Of a stretch of DNA of 64,000 nucleotides, positions 26,052 to 35,274 are shown in pieces. How positions within the stretch are numbered: position 1 is the stretch's first letter; each line of letters opens with the position of its first letter. This DNA comes from Acidisoma cellulosilyticum. GTDB lineage: Bacteria > Pseudomonadota > Alphaproteobacteria > Acetobacterales > Acetobacteraceae. The position numbers were made by a program, and so were the translations under genes. The stretch is taken from positions 394,691-458,690 of the forward strand of contig NZ_JAESVA010000004.1 in NCBI RefSeq assembly GCF_020621385.1, read 5' to 3'. Below the pieces are notes generated by a model. The model was not told the DNA's origin. It was given only the letters and a program-made list of their open reading frames with translations, and made no database searches.

Positions 26052-26677
26052 CTGAGACGAATCTGGACGAGAACTATCGCCGCGCCTACGACAACCGGAT
26101 CGGGTTCGGTGCGCGCCCGGCACTCATCCTGATCGATTTCGTGCAGGCCTATTTCGACCCCGACTGTACTCTTTACGCTGGTGTCGACGATGCTTTGGCA
26201 TCGGCGCTGCGGGTGCGGGATGCCGCGCGGAAGGCCGGTATTCCGGTAATCTACACCAATGTCGTCTATCATCCGAAAGCGCTGAACGGTGGCCGCTTTT
26301 ACCAGAAGGCCAGGCCGTTGCAGAACTTCCTGGCCGGCAGCCCGCTCGGTGCCTGGCCTTCTGGGCTTGAGGTCGGCGCGGATGAACTCGTCGTCTCCAA
26401 GCAATATCCGAGTGCCTTTTTCGGCACGTCGCTTGCCTCCACGCTCACCTGCTGGGGCATCGATACGCTTATCCTGACGGGGCTCACCACCAGCGGCTGC
26501 GTGCGGGCGACCTGCGTCGATACCATGTCCCACGGCTTTATTCCGATCGTGGTGCGGGAGGCCTGCGGGGACCGTCACCCTGCGCCGCATGAAGCCAATC
26601 TTTTCGACATGAACGCCAAATATGCGGATGTCGTGAGCGAAGCAGAAGCCTTGACCTATCTTCAGTCGAAGGAATGA
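26048..26677 (+). CDS. Isochorismatase-family amidohydrolase
   Basis: A 209-residue cysteine hydrolase. The family triad is visible: Asp30 in LILIDFVQAY, Lys118 in VSKQYPSAFFG and Cys151 in TTSGCVRATCVD. The N-terminal extension before the first strand and the YPSAFFGT loop resemble N-carbamoylsarcosine amidase and maleamate amidase (NicF) relatives rather than true isochorismatases. In this operon it could remove ammonia from a maleamate-type intermediate to give the maleate-type acid that the hydratase uses. A second relative lies at 55358. Confidence 0.82.
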   Translation: MTETNLDENYRRAYDNRIGFGARPALILIDFVQAYFDPDCTLYAGVDDALASALRVRDAARKAGIPVIYTNVVYHPKALNGGRFYQKARPLQNFLAGSPLGAWPSGLEVGADELVVSKQYPSAFFGTSLASTLTCWGIDTLILTGLTTSGCVRATCVDTMSHGFIPIVVREACGDRHPAPHEANLFDMNAKYADVVSEAEALTYLQSKE

Positions 26678-27573
26678 GCCAGATGGCGAAACCGAGCTTG
26701 CGCGCCGCTCTGGATAGCGGGGTCTTCGTTGCCGCTCCCGGTATTCACGACATGATCACGGCGGTCGTCGCCAACCAGTTCGGCTTCGATTTCGTCTATG
26801 CCACGGGCTATTGGATGACGGCCTCCGCTTACGGCCTGCCGGATGCCGGTATCGCCACCTATAGCCAGATGCTGGACCGTGTGGCGACGCTGACACGCAC
26901 GGTCAATTCCAGCGTCATTGCCGATGCCGACACGGGTTATGGCGGCTTGCTGAATGTCCACCATACCGTGCGCGGCTATGAGGCAGCCGGGGTGACGGCG
27001 ATCCAGATCGAAGACCAGGAATTTCCCAAGAAATGCGGCCATACGCCGTTCAAGCGAATCGTTCCCATGATCGATATGGTGGAGAAGATCAAAGTCGCCT
27101 GCGAAGCGCGGACAGATCCGGTGGAGACGCTGATCATCGCGCGGACGGACGCGCGGCAGAGCGAAGGCTATGAGGGTGCGCTGAAGCGTGGCGCGGCCTA
27201 TGCGGAAGCCGGCGCCGATATCGTCTTTCTGGAAGCGCTGGAAAGCGAGGAAGAAATGCGGTCCGCCAGCGGGCGGATTTCCAAGCCGCTGCTGGCCAAT
27301 ATGGCCGATGGCGGCAAGACCCCCATCCGTTCGGCGGATGAATTGAAGGCCCTGGGTTTCAGCCTTGCCATCTACCCGTCCATGACGGGCCTGGCCGCAG
27401 CTCAAGCCGCGCATAATGCCTTCAGCGAATTCCAGAAACTCGGCACCAGTAACGCCCCGTCGATTCCCCTGTTCTCCTTTGCGACCTTCAATTCCCTGAT
27501 CGGGTTCGAGGAGGTCTGGGCGTTCGAGCGGCGATGGGCCCGAGACGACGCGAAACCGGCTGGCGAGCGTTAG
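26674..27573 (+). CDS. Isocitrate lyase/PEP mutase superfamily lyase
   Basis: A 299-residue barrel enzyme. VIADADTGYGG (about residues 81-91) binds metal and substrate, QIEDQEFPKKCGH (about 111-123) carries the lyase Cys121, and the C-terminal part has ANMADGGKTP. The KKCGH loop marks carbon-carbon lyases (isocitrate, 2-methylisocitrate, dimethylmalate) rather than phosphonate mutases. In this operon retro-aldol cleavage of a malate derivative to pyruvate or another 2-oxo acid plus a carboxylate is the best guess. A strong terminator hairpin follows. Confidence 0.82.
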   Translation: MSQMAKPSLRAALDSGVFVAAPGIHDMITAVVANQFGFDFVYATGYWMTASAYGLPDAGIATYSQMLDRVATLTRTVNSSVIADADTGYGGLLNVHHTVRGYEAAGVTAIQIEDQEFPKKCGHTPFKRIVPMIDMVEKIKVACEARTDPVETLIIARTDARQSEGYEGALKRGAAYAEAGADIVFLEALESEEEMRSASGRISKPLLANMADGGKTPIRSADELKALGFSLAIYPSMTGLAAAQAAHNAFSEFQKLGTSNAPSIPLFSFATFNSLIGFEEVWAFERRWARDDAKPAGER

Positions 27574-27640
27574 CAGGTTTCCACAGGGAAGCCGCTTCTG
27601 CGCCCAGCGCAGACGGCAGCGTTTGCAGCATCAAATCGAC

Positions 27641-27677
27641 AAGCGGCGGAAGCGTTGAACAAGCGCTTCCGCCGCTT
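27641..27677 (+). terminator. Strong hairpin terminator after the lyase gene
   Basis: A perfect 14-base-pair stem: AAGCGGCGGAAGCG (27641-27654) with CGCTTCCGCCGCTT (27664-27677) and a nine-base loop, 68 bases after the lyase stop. It closes the hydratase-amidase-lyase operon. Confidence 0.75.
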
Positions 27678-27723
27678 CGCGTTTCGGCGACGCCAGACCG
27701 CTCCGCTAATTTATGACAGGACG

Positions 27724-27752
27724 TTGAATTTGATTGCATGCGTATGCATAGT
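27724..27752 (+). promoter_or_regulatory. Promoter with embedded operator before the peptide-type ABC operon
   Basis: TTGAAT (27724-27729) and CATAGT (27747-27752) are 17 bases apart and fit a sigma-70 type promoter. TGCATGCGTATGCA (27735-27748) lies between them; it is the 23857 palindrome with one base changed. The arrangement predicts repression by the same protein. The rest of the 330-base gap (27574-27903) holds only the terminator above and a leader with no visible gene. Confidence 0.55.
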
Positions 27753-27903
27753 TTGTTTAGCTGAGGAAGAGGCGCGGTGCGGTTGTCTGTTCATGCAGAC
27801 AAAGGCTCCGGCATAAGAAGGCCGCCAGAAGAGAAATGCGGGGCGGCGCCAGCTTTACGACTGACAATCTTCGGCTCTCCCCATCGCAACAGGTAACAGG
27901 CCC

Positions 27904-29604
27904 ATGGCACTTTGGCGTAATGTCTGCATGCCTATTCTTGGTGCTTCCCTGCTCTCCGCATCCATCGGTGTCGGAACGAGCCAGGCAGCGCCGTCCCAGC
28001 TTCTCATCCTCACCGAGGACGTGCCGGCCGGGCTCGACATCGACGGCCCCTCCATCGCCATCCCGACGACCCAGGAAGGCATGGTCCAGCTTCTGGAACC
28101 TCTGATCGACTATACGCCGAAGGGCATGAATGCCGACGGCGTGGTGGTGCCGGATTTCTCGCGTCCGCGCGGCCGTCTGCTGGAAAGCTGGTCCTATGAC
28201 CCAGCGACGCTGACCTGGACGCTGCACCTGCGCCACGACGTGAAAAGCTGCGCCGGCAATACCTTTACCGCCGATGATGTCCTCTATACCTGGGCGCGCG
28301 CGAAATCCGTGAGCGGCGCTGTGCCGAATGCCTGGTTCCTGCTCAATATGTCTTCGGTCGCCAATTTCTCGACCGCCGTCTTCGACAAGAACCCGGCCGT
28401 CTCCGGCCCCGCGCGCAAGCTAGGCGATGAGATCACGAAAGTCGACGACTACACCATCAAGGTGAAGCAGGCGCAGCCCAATCCGCTGTTCCTGGTGAAT
28501 ATGGCCGTCGTGATCTCCCAGGGTATCTACGACAAGACCGATATGCTGAAGCATGCGACACCGTCTGACCCTTGGAGCCATGACTACGCCAATAACGTGA
28601 CGGCGCCATCCTTCGGTCCCTATTGCGTGTCGAAATGGGTCAAGAACGACGAAATGGTCTTCACGGCCAATCCGAACTATTATCGGGGCAAGGCTGCGAT
28701 CAACCGTGTGGTCATGAAGCGCGTGCCGCAGGCGGCCAATCGCCTTGTCATTTTGCGGTCCGGTCAGGCGCAGGTCATTCAGGGCATGACAGCGCATCAG
28801 TATGACAGCCTGAAATCGGCAAAAGGCGTGACGGTCGGCGGTGTCTACGGCAACGAAGGCATGTTCATCGTCATGAACTTCAAGACCAAGCCCTTCGACA
28901 ATATCAAGCTGCGTCAGGCCATTGCCGATGCCATTCCCTATTCCCGCATCATCGACGTTGGCTATGCCGGCGAGGCGAAGCAGTGGAAGAGCGTGATCCC
29001 GACCACCTATCCCGATTACGTCGCCTCTGACGATTACAACTATGATCCCGACAAGGCGAAGCAGCTTCTCGCCGAGGCCGGCTATCCCGGCGGCAAGGGG
29101 CTTGAGCAATATGCCGATGCGTTCAAACTGACCTATGTGGCCGAGAAGGAAGCGACGCTCGGGCCGGTGGTGAACGCAATCCGCACCGCACTTGTGCCGC
29201 TTGGCATTCCTGTGACCCTGAACCCGATGCCTGAGACCGAATATGGCGATCATCAGATCGTTAAGAAGGATCTGGCTTTCGCGATCAACGATCAGGAAAA
29301 GCCGATCGGCGTCGATGCCGGCTATGCCATGCAGCTGTTCTTCGTCTCGAAGGAGGCGGGCGGCCTGAACAATATGGAAAACTACGCCAATCCCGAGATC
29401 GATGCGCTTTGGGCAAAGGCGAAGCTTGAGACCGATGTGACCAAGCGCAATGCCGAACTGGCCCAGATGCAGCAGATACTGATGCGCGACGTCGCCTGGC
29501 TGCCGGTCGTGACCTTCAAGACCCAATGGGCCTATAGCGACAAGCTCAAGGGCGTGGCTTGGGTGCCGGACAATTCGATGCGCTTCTACGATCTCCATTA
29601 CTGA
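27904..29604 (+). CDS. Peptide-type ABC transporter substrate-binding protein (DppA family)
   Basis: A 566-residue extracellular binding protein, family 5. The signal peptide ends near TSQAAPS (about residue 29). The SBP_bac_5 body includes LLESWSYDPATLTWTLHLR, TFTADDVLYTWARAKS, PNYYRGKAAINRVVMKR and a C-terminal YANPEIDALWAKAKLE. Such proteins bind di- or oligopeptides, but many take up other compounds including opines, sugars and amines. A hairpin separates it from the permease genes. Matching permeases follow at once, while the ATPase is on the opposite strand at 35264. Confidence 0.85.
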   Translation: MALWRNVCMPILGASLLSASIGVGTSQAAPSQLLILTEDVPAGLDIDGPSIAIPTTQEGMVQLLEPLIDYTPKGMNADGVVVPDFSRPRGRLLESWSYDPATLTWTLHLRHDVKSCAGNTFTADDVLYTWARAKSVSGAVPNAWFLLNMSSVANFSTAVFDKNPAVSGPARKLGDEITKVDDYTIKVKQAQPNPLFLVNMAVVISQGIYDKTDMLKHATPSDPWSHDYANNVTAPSFGPYCVSKWVKNDEMVFTANPNYYRGKAAINRVVMKRVPQAANRLVILRSGQAQVIQGMTAHQYDSLKSAKGVTVGGVYGNEGMFIVMNFKTKPFDNIKLRQAIADAIPYSRIIDVGYAGEAKQWKSVIPTTYPDYVASDDYNYDPDKAKQLLAEAGYPGGKGLEQYADAFKLTYVAEKEATLGPVVNAIRTALVPLGIPVTLNPMPETEYGDHQIVKKDLAFAINDQEKPIGVDAGYAMQLFFVSKEAGGLNNMENYANPEIDALWAKAKLETDVTKRNAELAQMQQILMRDVAWLPVVTFKTQWAYSDKLKGVAWVPDNSMRFYDLHY

Positions 29605-29613
29605 CTTTTGGCA

Positions 29614-29646
29614 AAGTGTTCACGGCCTAAACTGCCGTGAACACTT
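29614..29646 (+). terminator. Intra-operon hairpin after the binding-protein gene
   Basis: AAGTGTTCACGGC (29614-29626) pairs perfectly over 13 bases with GCCGTGAACACTT (29634-29646), loop CTAAACT. It begins ten bases after the stop and ends 18 bases before the permease start. It probably stabilises or attenuates the message, so that the binding protein exceeds the permeases. Confidence 0.6.
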
Positions 29647-29664
29647 CACCGATGGAGGACTATA

Positions 29665-30693
29665 TTGATCTACCGCTACATTCTGCGCCGTCTGGGCATA
29701 AGCGTGCTTCAGCTTCTGGGCCTCGTCATCGCCGTATTCTTTCTGATCCGTATGTTACCAGCGGATCCGGTGGCGCGGCTGGTCGGTATGAATGCGTCGC
29801 CCGCGGCCTACGCGCAGGCCGCGCATAGCCTGGGGCTAGATCAGCCGATCCTTATACAATTCCTGCGCTATTTCGGGCTCGGCCATCCGGCCCATGGCCT
29901 GCTGGAAGGCTATCTGGGCGTTTCCTGGGTGACGAATACGCCGGTCCTGACCGAAATGGGCCAGATGCTGCCGGTGACGTTTCAGCTTCTGGGCCTGAGC
30001 TTTCTGGTCACCCTGCTGATCGCGGTGCCGGTCGGCATCATCAGCGCGCGCCGCCCCGGCGGTATCGTGGACAAGGCTGTCTTCGCCTACGGGCTTTTCG
30101 GCGGGTCGCAGCCGGAATTCTGGTGGGGTCTGCTGTTCGTCTTCGTGTTCTTCTTCAAACTCGGCGTCGCGCCGGCGCCGCTCGGCCTTGTCGATCCGAT
30201 GCTGGATTCGCCGCCGACCATCACCGGTTTCATCCTCATCGACAGTCTCATCACCGGGGAGTTCGATGTCTTCGTCGATGTCCTTTATCACCTCATGCTG
30301 CCAGTGCTGACACTGGTGTTTATCCTGTCCGGCCCGATCATGAAGATGGTCCGCCAGAACATGATCCGCGCGCTGCAATCCGATTTCATTCTCTACGGTC
30401 AGGCGGCCGGGCTGTCGCAGGGCATGATCACGCGCTATGCCTTCCGCGCGGCGCTGGCGCCGTCGATGACGCTGGTGGGCATTCTGTTCGGCGTCATGCT
30501 GGGTGGCGCCGTGCTGGTCGAAAGCGTCTTTTCCCTCGGCGGGATCGGGCAATATGCCGTGCGATCCGTCCTCGCCTTCGACTATCCGGCAATCCAGGGC
30601 GTGGTACTCGTTATCACCGGCCTGTCGCTCATCATCTACCTCGTGCTGGATATCCTCTACGCAGCTATCGATCCCAGGGTGACCCATTCATGA
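29665..30693 (+). CDS. Peptide-type ABC permease (DppB family)
   Basis: A 342-residue membrane protein with the DppB N-terminus (MIYRYILRRLGISVLQLLG) and several further membrane spans. The conserved EAA loop is seen as GLSQGMITRYAFRAALAPSMT. The TTG start at 29665 is chosen because GGAGG lies six bases upstream. Its stop overlaps the next permease start (ATGA). It forms half of the import channel. Confidence 0.85.
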   Translation: MIYRYILRRLGISVLQLLGLVIAVFFLIRMLPADPVARLVGMNASPAAYAQAAHSLGLDQPILIQFLRYFGLGHPAHGLLEGYLGVSWVTNTPVLTEMGQMLPVTFQLLGLSFLVTLLIAVPVGIISARRPGGIVDKAVFAYGLFGGSQPEFWWGLLFVFVFFFKLGVAPAPLGLVDPMLDSPPTITGFILIDSLITGEFDVFVDVLYHLMLPVLTLVFILSGPIMKMVRQNMIRALQSDFILYGQAAGLSQGMITRYAFRAALAPSMTLVGILFGVMLGGAVLVESVFSLGGIGQYAVRSVLAFDYPAIQGVVLVITGLSLIIYLVLDILYAAIDPRVTHS

Positions 30694-31598
30694 GCCAGGC
30701 GGAGCTTCTTGCGGCCGATACCGGTCTGGCGCCGACGATCCGGGAGCCGCGCTTCGGTGGCCTGACCATCTTTGCAGCTTGTGTGGTCGGCATCATGCTC
30801 GTGCTGGCCGTCATCGGGCCGAGCATCGCGCCCTATAACCCCTCCGCCAGCGCCTTCGCGCAATATATTCCGCCACCGGCGATCGGTGCGATCCCGCATC
30901 TGCTGTGGAATATGGTGCGCGGCGTCGGGCCAATGCCGCATTGGTTCGGCACCGACGCGTCCGGCTTCGATGTCTTCTCACGCGTCATTTCGGCGCCCCG
31001 TGTGGATCTCGTCATCGCGGTCCTGGCCAATGGTTTCGCGCTGCTTCTGGGCGTGCCGATCGGCCTGATCGCGGGCTATTTTCGCAATCCGGCGACCGAG
31101 ATCATGATGCGGGTCTCGGACGTGGTGCAGTCCTTCCCGGTCTTTATCTCAGCCATGATCCTGGTTGCATTGGCGGGCCAGTCCGTCGTCAATCTGGTGA
31201 TCGCCCTGGCCATTCTCTATGCGCCCATCTATGTCCGCCTGACGCGCTCCGAAGTGATGTCACAAAAAGTGCGCGGCATGGTGGAGGCATCGCGTGCCAT
31301 CGGGCTCAGCGAAATGGCGATCGCGGTGCGGCATGTGCTGCCCAATTCGCTCGGCCCGACATTGGTGCAATCCTCCGTCACCATCGGCTTCGCCATCCTG
31401 CTGACGGCGGGATTGTCCTTCGTCGGTGCCGGCGTCAGGCCGCCTGCCGCCGAATGGGGGCTGATGATCGCGACGGGCGCCAATGACATGGTTCTGGGTC
31501 AATGGTGGGCCTCGGTCTTTCCGGGCATCGCCATCTCATTGACGGTCTTCAGTTTCGCGGTTCTGGGCGAAATGCTGGAACGGCACTACCGCAACTGA
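30690..31598 (+). CDS. Peptide-type ABC permease (DppC family)
   Basis: A 302-residue membrane protein. The N-terminal cytoplasmic part leads to a DppC-type first span (FAACVVGIMLVLAVIGPSIA), the periplasmic HWFGTDASGFDVFSRVI region, and the EAA loop ASRAIGLSEMAIAVRHVLPNSLGP. The ATG at 30690 overlaps the DppB stop. The frame is open upstream, but that part lies inside dppB and is not used. It pairs with the preceding permease. Confidence 0.85.
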   Translation: MSQAELLAADTGLAPTIREPRFGGLTIFAACVVGIMLVLAVIGPSIAPYNPSASAFAQYIPPPAIGAIPHLLWNMVRGVGPMPHWFGTDASGFDVFSRVISAPRVDLVIAVLANGFALLLGVPIGLIAGYFRNPATEIMMRVSDVVQSFPVFISAMILVALAGQSVVNLVIALAILYAPIYVRLTRSEVMSQKVRGMVEASRAIGLSEMAIAVRHVLPNSLGPTLVQSSVTIGFAILLTAGLSFVGAGVRPPAAEWGLMIATGANDMVLGQWWASVFPGIAISLTVFSFAVLGEMLERHYRN

Positions 31599-31610
31599 TT
31601 GGGCGACAGG

Positions 31611-32027
31611 TCAGGGCCGCCGGTAGCTCGGCGGCCGGCGCCTGACCACATCCAGAACCGCAGGGTCGAAAGCCGGCAGCGTGAAGCCCGCCGGTTGCGG
31701 CGGGCCGGCCGCGTATCCGGTCTTCGCTTCGATCACGGCCCTGACGGCGGCGTGGGTGTAATAGGCCGAATAGGCGCTGACGATGAGCGCGTCGAAGGCT
31801 TGGCGTTCGGTCGCCTCCAAATCCCGCAGCTTGCCGACGCGCAGGGCAGGCGCCAGGGCCGCGAATCCCTCCGGCAATAGGATTAAGACTATCTCGGCTG
31901 CCTTCGCCCATTCCGGCCGGCCCAACAGACGGCCCGCAAGGTCGATCGCTTGGGCGGCCGGAAAATCCTCCCCACCGGGCAGCAATTCGTCCAGCAGAAC
32001 AGCCAGGGTCTCAGTCTTGTCCGTCAA
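31611..32027 (-). CDS. Small subunit-like protein next to the GMC enzymes
   Basis: A 138-residue protein. LAVLLDELLPGGEDFPAAQAI near the N-terminus and AFDALIVSAYSAYYTH in the middle fit the gluconate 2-dehydrogenase subunit 3-like proteins that accompany membrane GMC dehydrogenases. Unlike many of these it has no twin-arginine signal, so it probably stays in the cytoplasm or rides with a partner. It is the last gene of the minus-strand operon, 18 bases after the GMC gene. Assignment rests on context and weak resemblance. Confidence 0.55.
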   Translation of the reverse strand: MTDKTETLAVLLDELLPGGEDFPAAQAIDLAGRLLGRPEWAKAAEIVLILLPEGFAALAPALRVGKLRDLEATERQAFDALIVSAYSAYYTHAAVRAVIEAKTGYAAGPPQPAGFTLPAFDPAVLDVVRRRPPSYRRP

Positions 32028-32045
32028 GGCGCGGTCCTTTCAGGT

Positions 32046-33638
32046 TCAGGCGCCAAGCATCAGCCGGCCGGCCTTTTCAGCGATCATCATGGTCGGCACG
32101 CTGGTATTGCCACCGATCATCAACGGCATGGCGGAGGCATCGACTACCCGCAGATTGCCGATGCCCCGCACGCGCAGCGCCGCGTCCAGCACGGCATCGT
32201 CATCCGCGCCCATCCGGCAGGTACCGACCGGATGGAAGGTCGTGCCGGCCGTGCGGCTGACCCAATCATCCAACGCCTCTTCCGTCTGGCGATCCAGGCC
32301 GGGGGAAATCTCCGCACCGCGATAGCGGTCGAGCGCGGATTGTTCGGCAATGCGCCGCGCGATGCCGATACCGTCGCGCATCACGCGCCGGTCCTCGTCA
32401 TGGGCAAGATAATTGGCAAAGACCCGTGCGGGTGCCAGCGGATCGGCCGAGCGGAGGGTGACATGGCCACGGCTATGCGGGCGCAGCTGATAGAAGCTGG
32501 TCAGAAACCCGTGCTCGCGCTGCCCCGCCCGCGTCGCCTCCAACGACAGGCCCGGAATGAAGGTCATATGGATATCAGGTATCGCAAGCTCCGTTCGCGT
32601 GCGCAGAAAGCCGCCGGCTTCCAGCGGCAGGCTGGCGCCGGGTCCGGTGCCGGTCAGCATGGCACGGCCGATGGCGAGCGCCGCCCGGTCCGGCCGGAAC
32701 AGGCCAAACAGCGTCACCGGCTGTAGGCAGCGGTGATGGATATAGACGCTGAGATGATCCTGGAGGTTCTGCCCCACCTGCGGGCGGTCCAGCCGCACGG
32801 CGATACCATGGGCCTGCAATTGCGCCGGGTCGCCAATCCCCGAGAGTTGCAGCAATTGCGGGGAGTTGATCGCGCCACCGCAGAGTGCCACCTCGCGCGT
32901 CGCCGCGATGTGATGCGACCGTCCATGCTGCTGGTAGGTGACGCCCGTGCAGCTTGTCCCGTCGAAGTTCAGGCCCGTCACCTGGGCGCGGGTGACGATG
33001 CGCAGATTGGGGCGCTTCTCGATCGGGCGCAGGAAGGCTGTCGCGGCCGAGACCCGGCGGCCTTTATCGATGTTGAAATCATAGAGGCCAAGGCCTTCCT
33101 GCTCGGCGCCGTTATGGTCCTCGTTCAGTGGCAGACCGGCTTCGGCGGCAGCTTGCAGCCAGGCGGCGTAAAGCGGATTGGCGCCGCTTGCTTTTTCCGT
33201 GAACAGTTCGCCACTGCGGCCATGCCAATGCTCGCCGTCAGGGTGAGAGGCATTGCGCTCGAAAGCCCGAAACAGCGGCAGCACATCCTCATAGCCCCAG
33301 CCGTCCAGCCCAAGTTCCGCCCAACCGTCGTAATCCGCGCGGTGACCGCGCATATACATCATGCCGTTGATGGCGGTGGAGCCGCCCAGCACCCTGCCGC
33401 GCGGCCAGACCAGGCTGCGCCCGCCGAGGCCGGGTTCAGGCTCCGTCCGGCAATCCCAGTTGAGCGATTTCACGTAATAGAGGTAGCCCGCGAGCAGCGG
33501 CACGCTGATCAGCGGGTTGCTGTCCCGCCCGCCAGCTTCCAGCAGAATGACGCGATTGGCCGGATTGGCCGAGAGGCGGTTCGCGAGCAGACAGCCGGCA
33601 GCACCAGCACCGACGACGATGAATTCCGCGTCAGCCAT
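32046..33638 (-). CDS. GMC-family oxidoreductase (choline-dehydrogenase-like)
   Basis: A 530-residue flavoprotein. The FAD motif FIVVGAGAAGCLLANRLS is at the N-terminus, followed by VILLEAGG; PRGRVLGGSTAINGMMYMRG is the first GMC signature and GGAINSPQLLQLSGIG the second. FHPVGTCRMG carries the catalytic His, and GGNTSVPTMMIAEKAG closes the active site. ATG 33638 overlaps the stop of the preceding GMC gene by eight bases and gives the normal N-terminus. It should oxidise a primary alcohol to an aldehyde; a hydroxymethyl group on a ring is possible but unproven. Confidence 0.87.
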   Translation of the reverse strand: MADAEFIVVGAGAAGCLLANRLSANPANRVILLEAGGRDSNPLISVPLLAGYLYYVKSLNWDCRTEPEPGLGGRSLVWPRGRVLGGSTAINGMMYMRGHRADYDGWAELGLDGWGYEDVLPLFRAFERNASHPDGEHWHGRSGELFTEKASGANPLYAAWLQAAAEAGLPLNEDHNGAEQEGLGLYDFNIDKGRRVSAATAFLRPIEKRPNLRIVTRAQVTGLNFDGTSCTGVTYQQHGRSHHIAATREVALCGGAINSPQLLQLSGIGDPAQLQAHGIAVRLDRPQVGQNLQDHLSVYIHHRCLQPVTLFGLFRPDRAALAIGRAMLTGTGPGASLPLEAGGFLRTRTELAIPDIHMTFIPGLSLEATRAGQREHGFLTSFYQLRPHSRGHVTLRSADPLAPARVFANYLAHDEDRRVMRDGIGIARRIAEQSALDRYRGAEISPGLDRQTEEALDDWVSRTAGTTFHPVGTCRMGADDDAVLDAALRVRGIGNLRVVDASAMPLMIGGNTSVPTMMIAEKAGRLMLGA

Positions 33639-35274
33639 GGGCGACCGGCTTCCAACCCGTATGCGTGGGGCTGGTCGATACCGTCTGATTGCCGCGATTG
33701 CGGATGAGATTGTCTGCCGCGCGCAGAGCAATCGCCTGGATCGTGGGTGTGGGGTTCAGCGCCGCGCCGGTCACGAAAACACTGCCGTCGATGATGAGCA
33801 GATTGTCCGCGTCATGCGCCCGGCAGAAGCCGTCCACAACGGAGGTTTCCGGGTCGTCGCCCATGCGCGCGGTGCCCATCAGGTGGAAGCCTGCCTGTGC
33901 CACCAGGCGCTGCGCCTCCACCCGCCGGGCGCCGGCGGTGCGGAAAGCGAGGCTCGCCTTCTCGATGCCGTGTTCGATCATCGCGCGCGTATTCTCGTCC
34001 ACCCGGTAGTGCAGCTTCACCGCCGGAATGCCGAAGCCGTCCGTCACCGCAGGGTCCAGCGTCACGCGGTTGTTTTCGTCCGGCAGGTCCTCGGTCGTGA
34101 CCGTCAGCGACGCCGTATGGCCGAAACAGTCCAGGAAGTCGCGGTGATGATCGGCCCCCCAACGGATGCGCGGCACATAGCCGCCGAGCGCGGTGCCGAG
34201 CGGCCCGTCGCTGCGCACGACCTGCATCTGATAGCCACGGACGAAGCCATGTTCGGGCCGCGTTTCGTAGAATTCCTGGCACAGGAAGGAACAGGCGAAG
34301 GGGCCCTTATAGCCTTCCAAAGGTTCGTCAAAAATCCCCGTCACCAGACCCGTGGGGTGATGCATCAAACGCCGCCCGACGAGGCCCGAGCGGTTCAGCA
34401 ATCCGTCCGGATGTTTGCCGCTGGCCGAGAGCAGCATCAGCCGGGGCGTGCCGACGCCATTGGCGGCCAGCACCACGATATCGGCACTGCGGAGCTGCAC
34501 CTGCCGGTTCTGATCGAAATAGGCGACGCCGGTCGGGCGCCCATCCGCGTCCGTCGTCACTTCGAAGACGCGGGCATGGGTGATGAGGCGCGCGCCAGCC
34601 GCCAAAGCGAGCGGCCAATAGGTGATATCCGTGCTCGCGCGGGCCTGGGGCGGACAGCCCATGTCGCAGGGGCCGCAATTGTTGCAGGCGCCGCGCGTGC
34701 CATAGGGCGTGCTGTTGATCGCGACATCCGAGACCCACCACTGCCAGCCGAGCTTGTCGAAAGCCTGGCCCATGCGGAGCGCGCCCGGGCCGGGCGGCAG
34801 CGGCGGCATGGGTCGGGCGCTGCGCGGCGGATTGCCGGGATCGCCGGCCAGGCCCGAGACGCCCATCATGCGGTCGTTCTCGTCATAGAAAGGCGCCAAC
34901 GCGTCGTAATCGAAGGGCCAGTCGTCGGCCAAGCCGTCCAGGCTGCGCACCCGAAAGTCCGAAGGGCGGAAGCGGGGGAAATGCGCCCCCCATTTGATGG
35001 TGCTGCCGCCGACACCGTTGAACATCAGCGGCTTGATCGGCGTATCGCTCTCATCCAGCGGATAATCATAGGCGCCGCGCCGGATATTGGGATTGGCGCT
35101 TTCATCCGTATAGCGCTGCCTTTCCCAGTCATCCCCCGTCGTGCTGGCATCTTTCGGTGAGACCCAGCCGCCTTGTTCCAGGCAGGTGACGCGAAAGCCG
35201 GCCTTGGCCAGCTTCCAGGCCAAGGCCGCGCCGCTGGCGCCGGAGCCTACGACCAGAACCTCATCATGCTCCAA
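33631..35274 (-). CDS. GMC-family dehydrogenase (gluconate-2-dehydrogenase-like large subunit)
   Basis: A 547-residue flavoprotein. The N-terminal VLVVGSGASGAALAWKLA binds FAD. The Cys-rich block ACNNCGPCDMGCPPQARAS is typical of the gluconate/sorbose dehydrogenase branch of GMC enzymes. The C-terminal part has HLMGTARMGDD and GAALNPTPTIQAIALRAAD. TTG 35274 is chosen as start: GGAGG within the end of the ABC ATPase gene lies six bases upstream. It overlaps the ATPase gene by 11 bases and the next GMC gene by eight. With the small protein at 31611 it may form a dehydrogenase that feeds electrons to the respiratory chain. Confidence 0.82.
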   Translation of the reverse strand: MEHDEVLVVGSGASGAALAWKLAKAGFRVTCLEQGGWVSPKDASTTGDDWERQRYTDESANPNIRRGAYDYPLDESDTPIKPLMFNGVGGSTIKWGAHFPRFRPSDFRVRSLDGLADDWPFDYDALAPFYDENDRMMGVSGLAGDPGNPPRSARPMPPLPPGPGALRMGQAFDKLGWQWWVSDVAINSTPYGTRGACNNCGPCDMGCPPQARASTDITYWPLALAAGARLITHARVFEVTTDADGRPTGVAYFDQNRQVQLRSADIVVLAANGVGTPRLMLLSASGKHPDGLLNRSGLVGRRLMHHPTGLVTGIFDEPLEGYKGPFACSFLCQEFYETRPEHGFVRGYQMQVVRSDGPLGTALGGYVPRIRWGADHHRDFLDCFGHTASLTVTTEDLPDENNRVTLDPAVTDGFGIPAVKLHYRVDENTRAMIEHGIEKASLAFRTAGARRVEAQRLVAQAGFHLMGTARMGDDPETSVVDGFCRAHDADNLLIIDGSVFVTGAALNPTPTIQAIALRAADNLIRNRGNQTVSTSPTHTGWKPVAHG

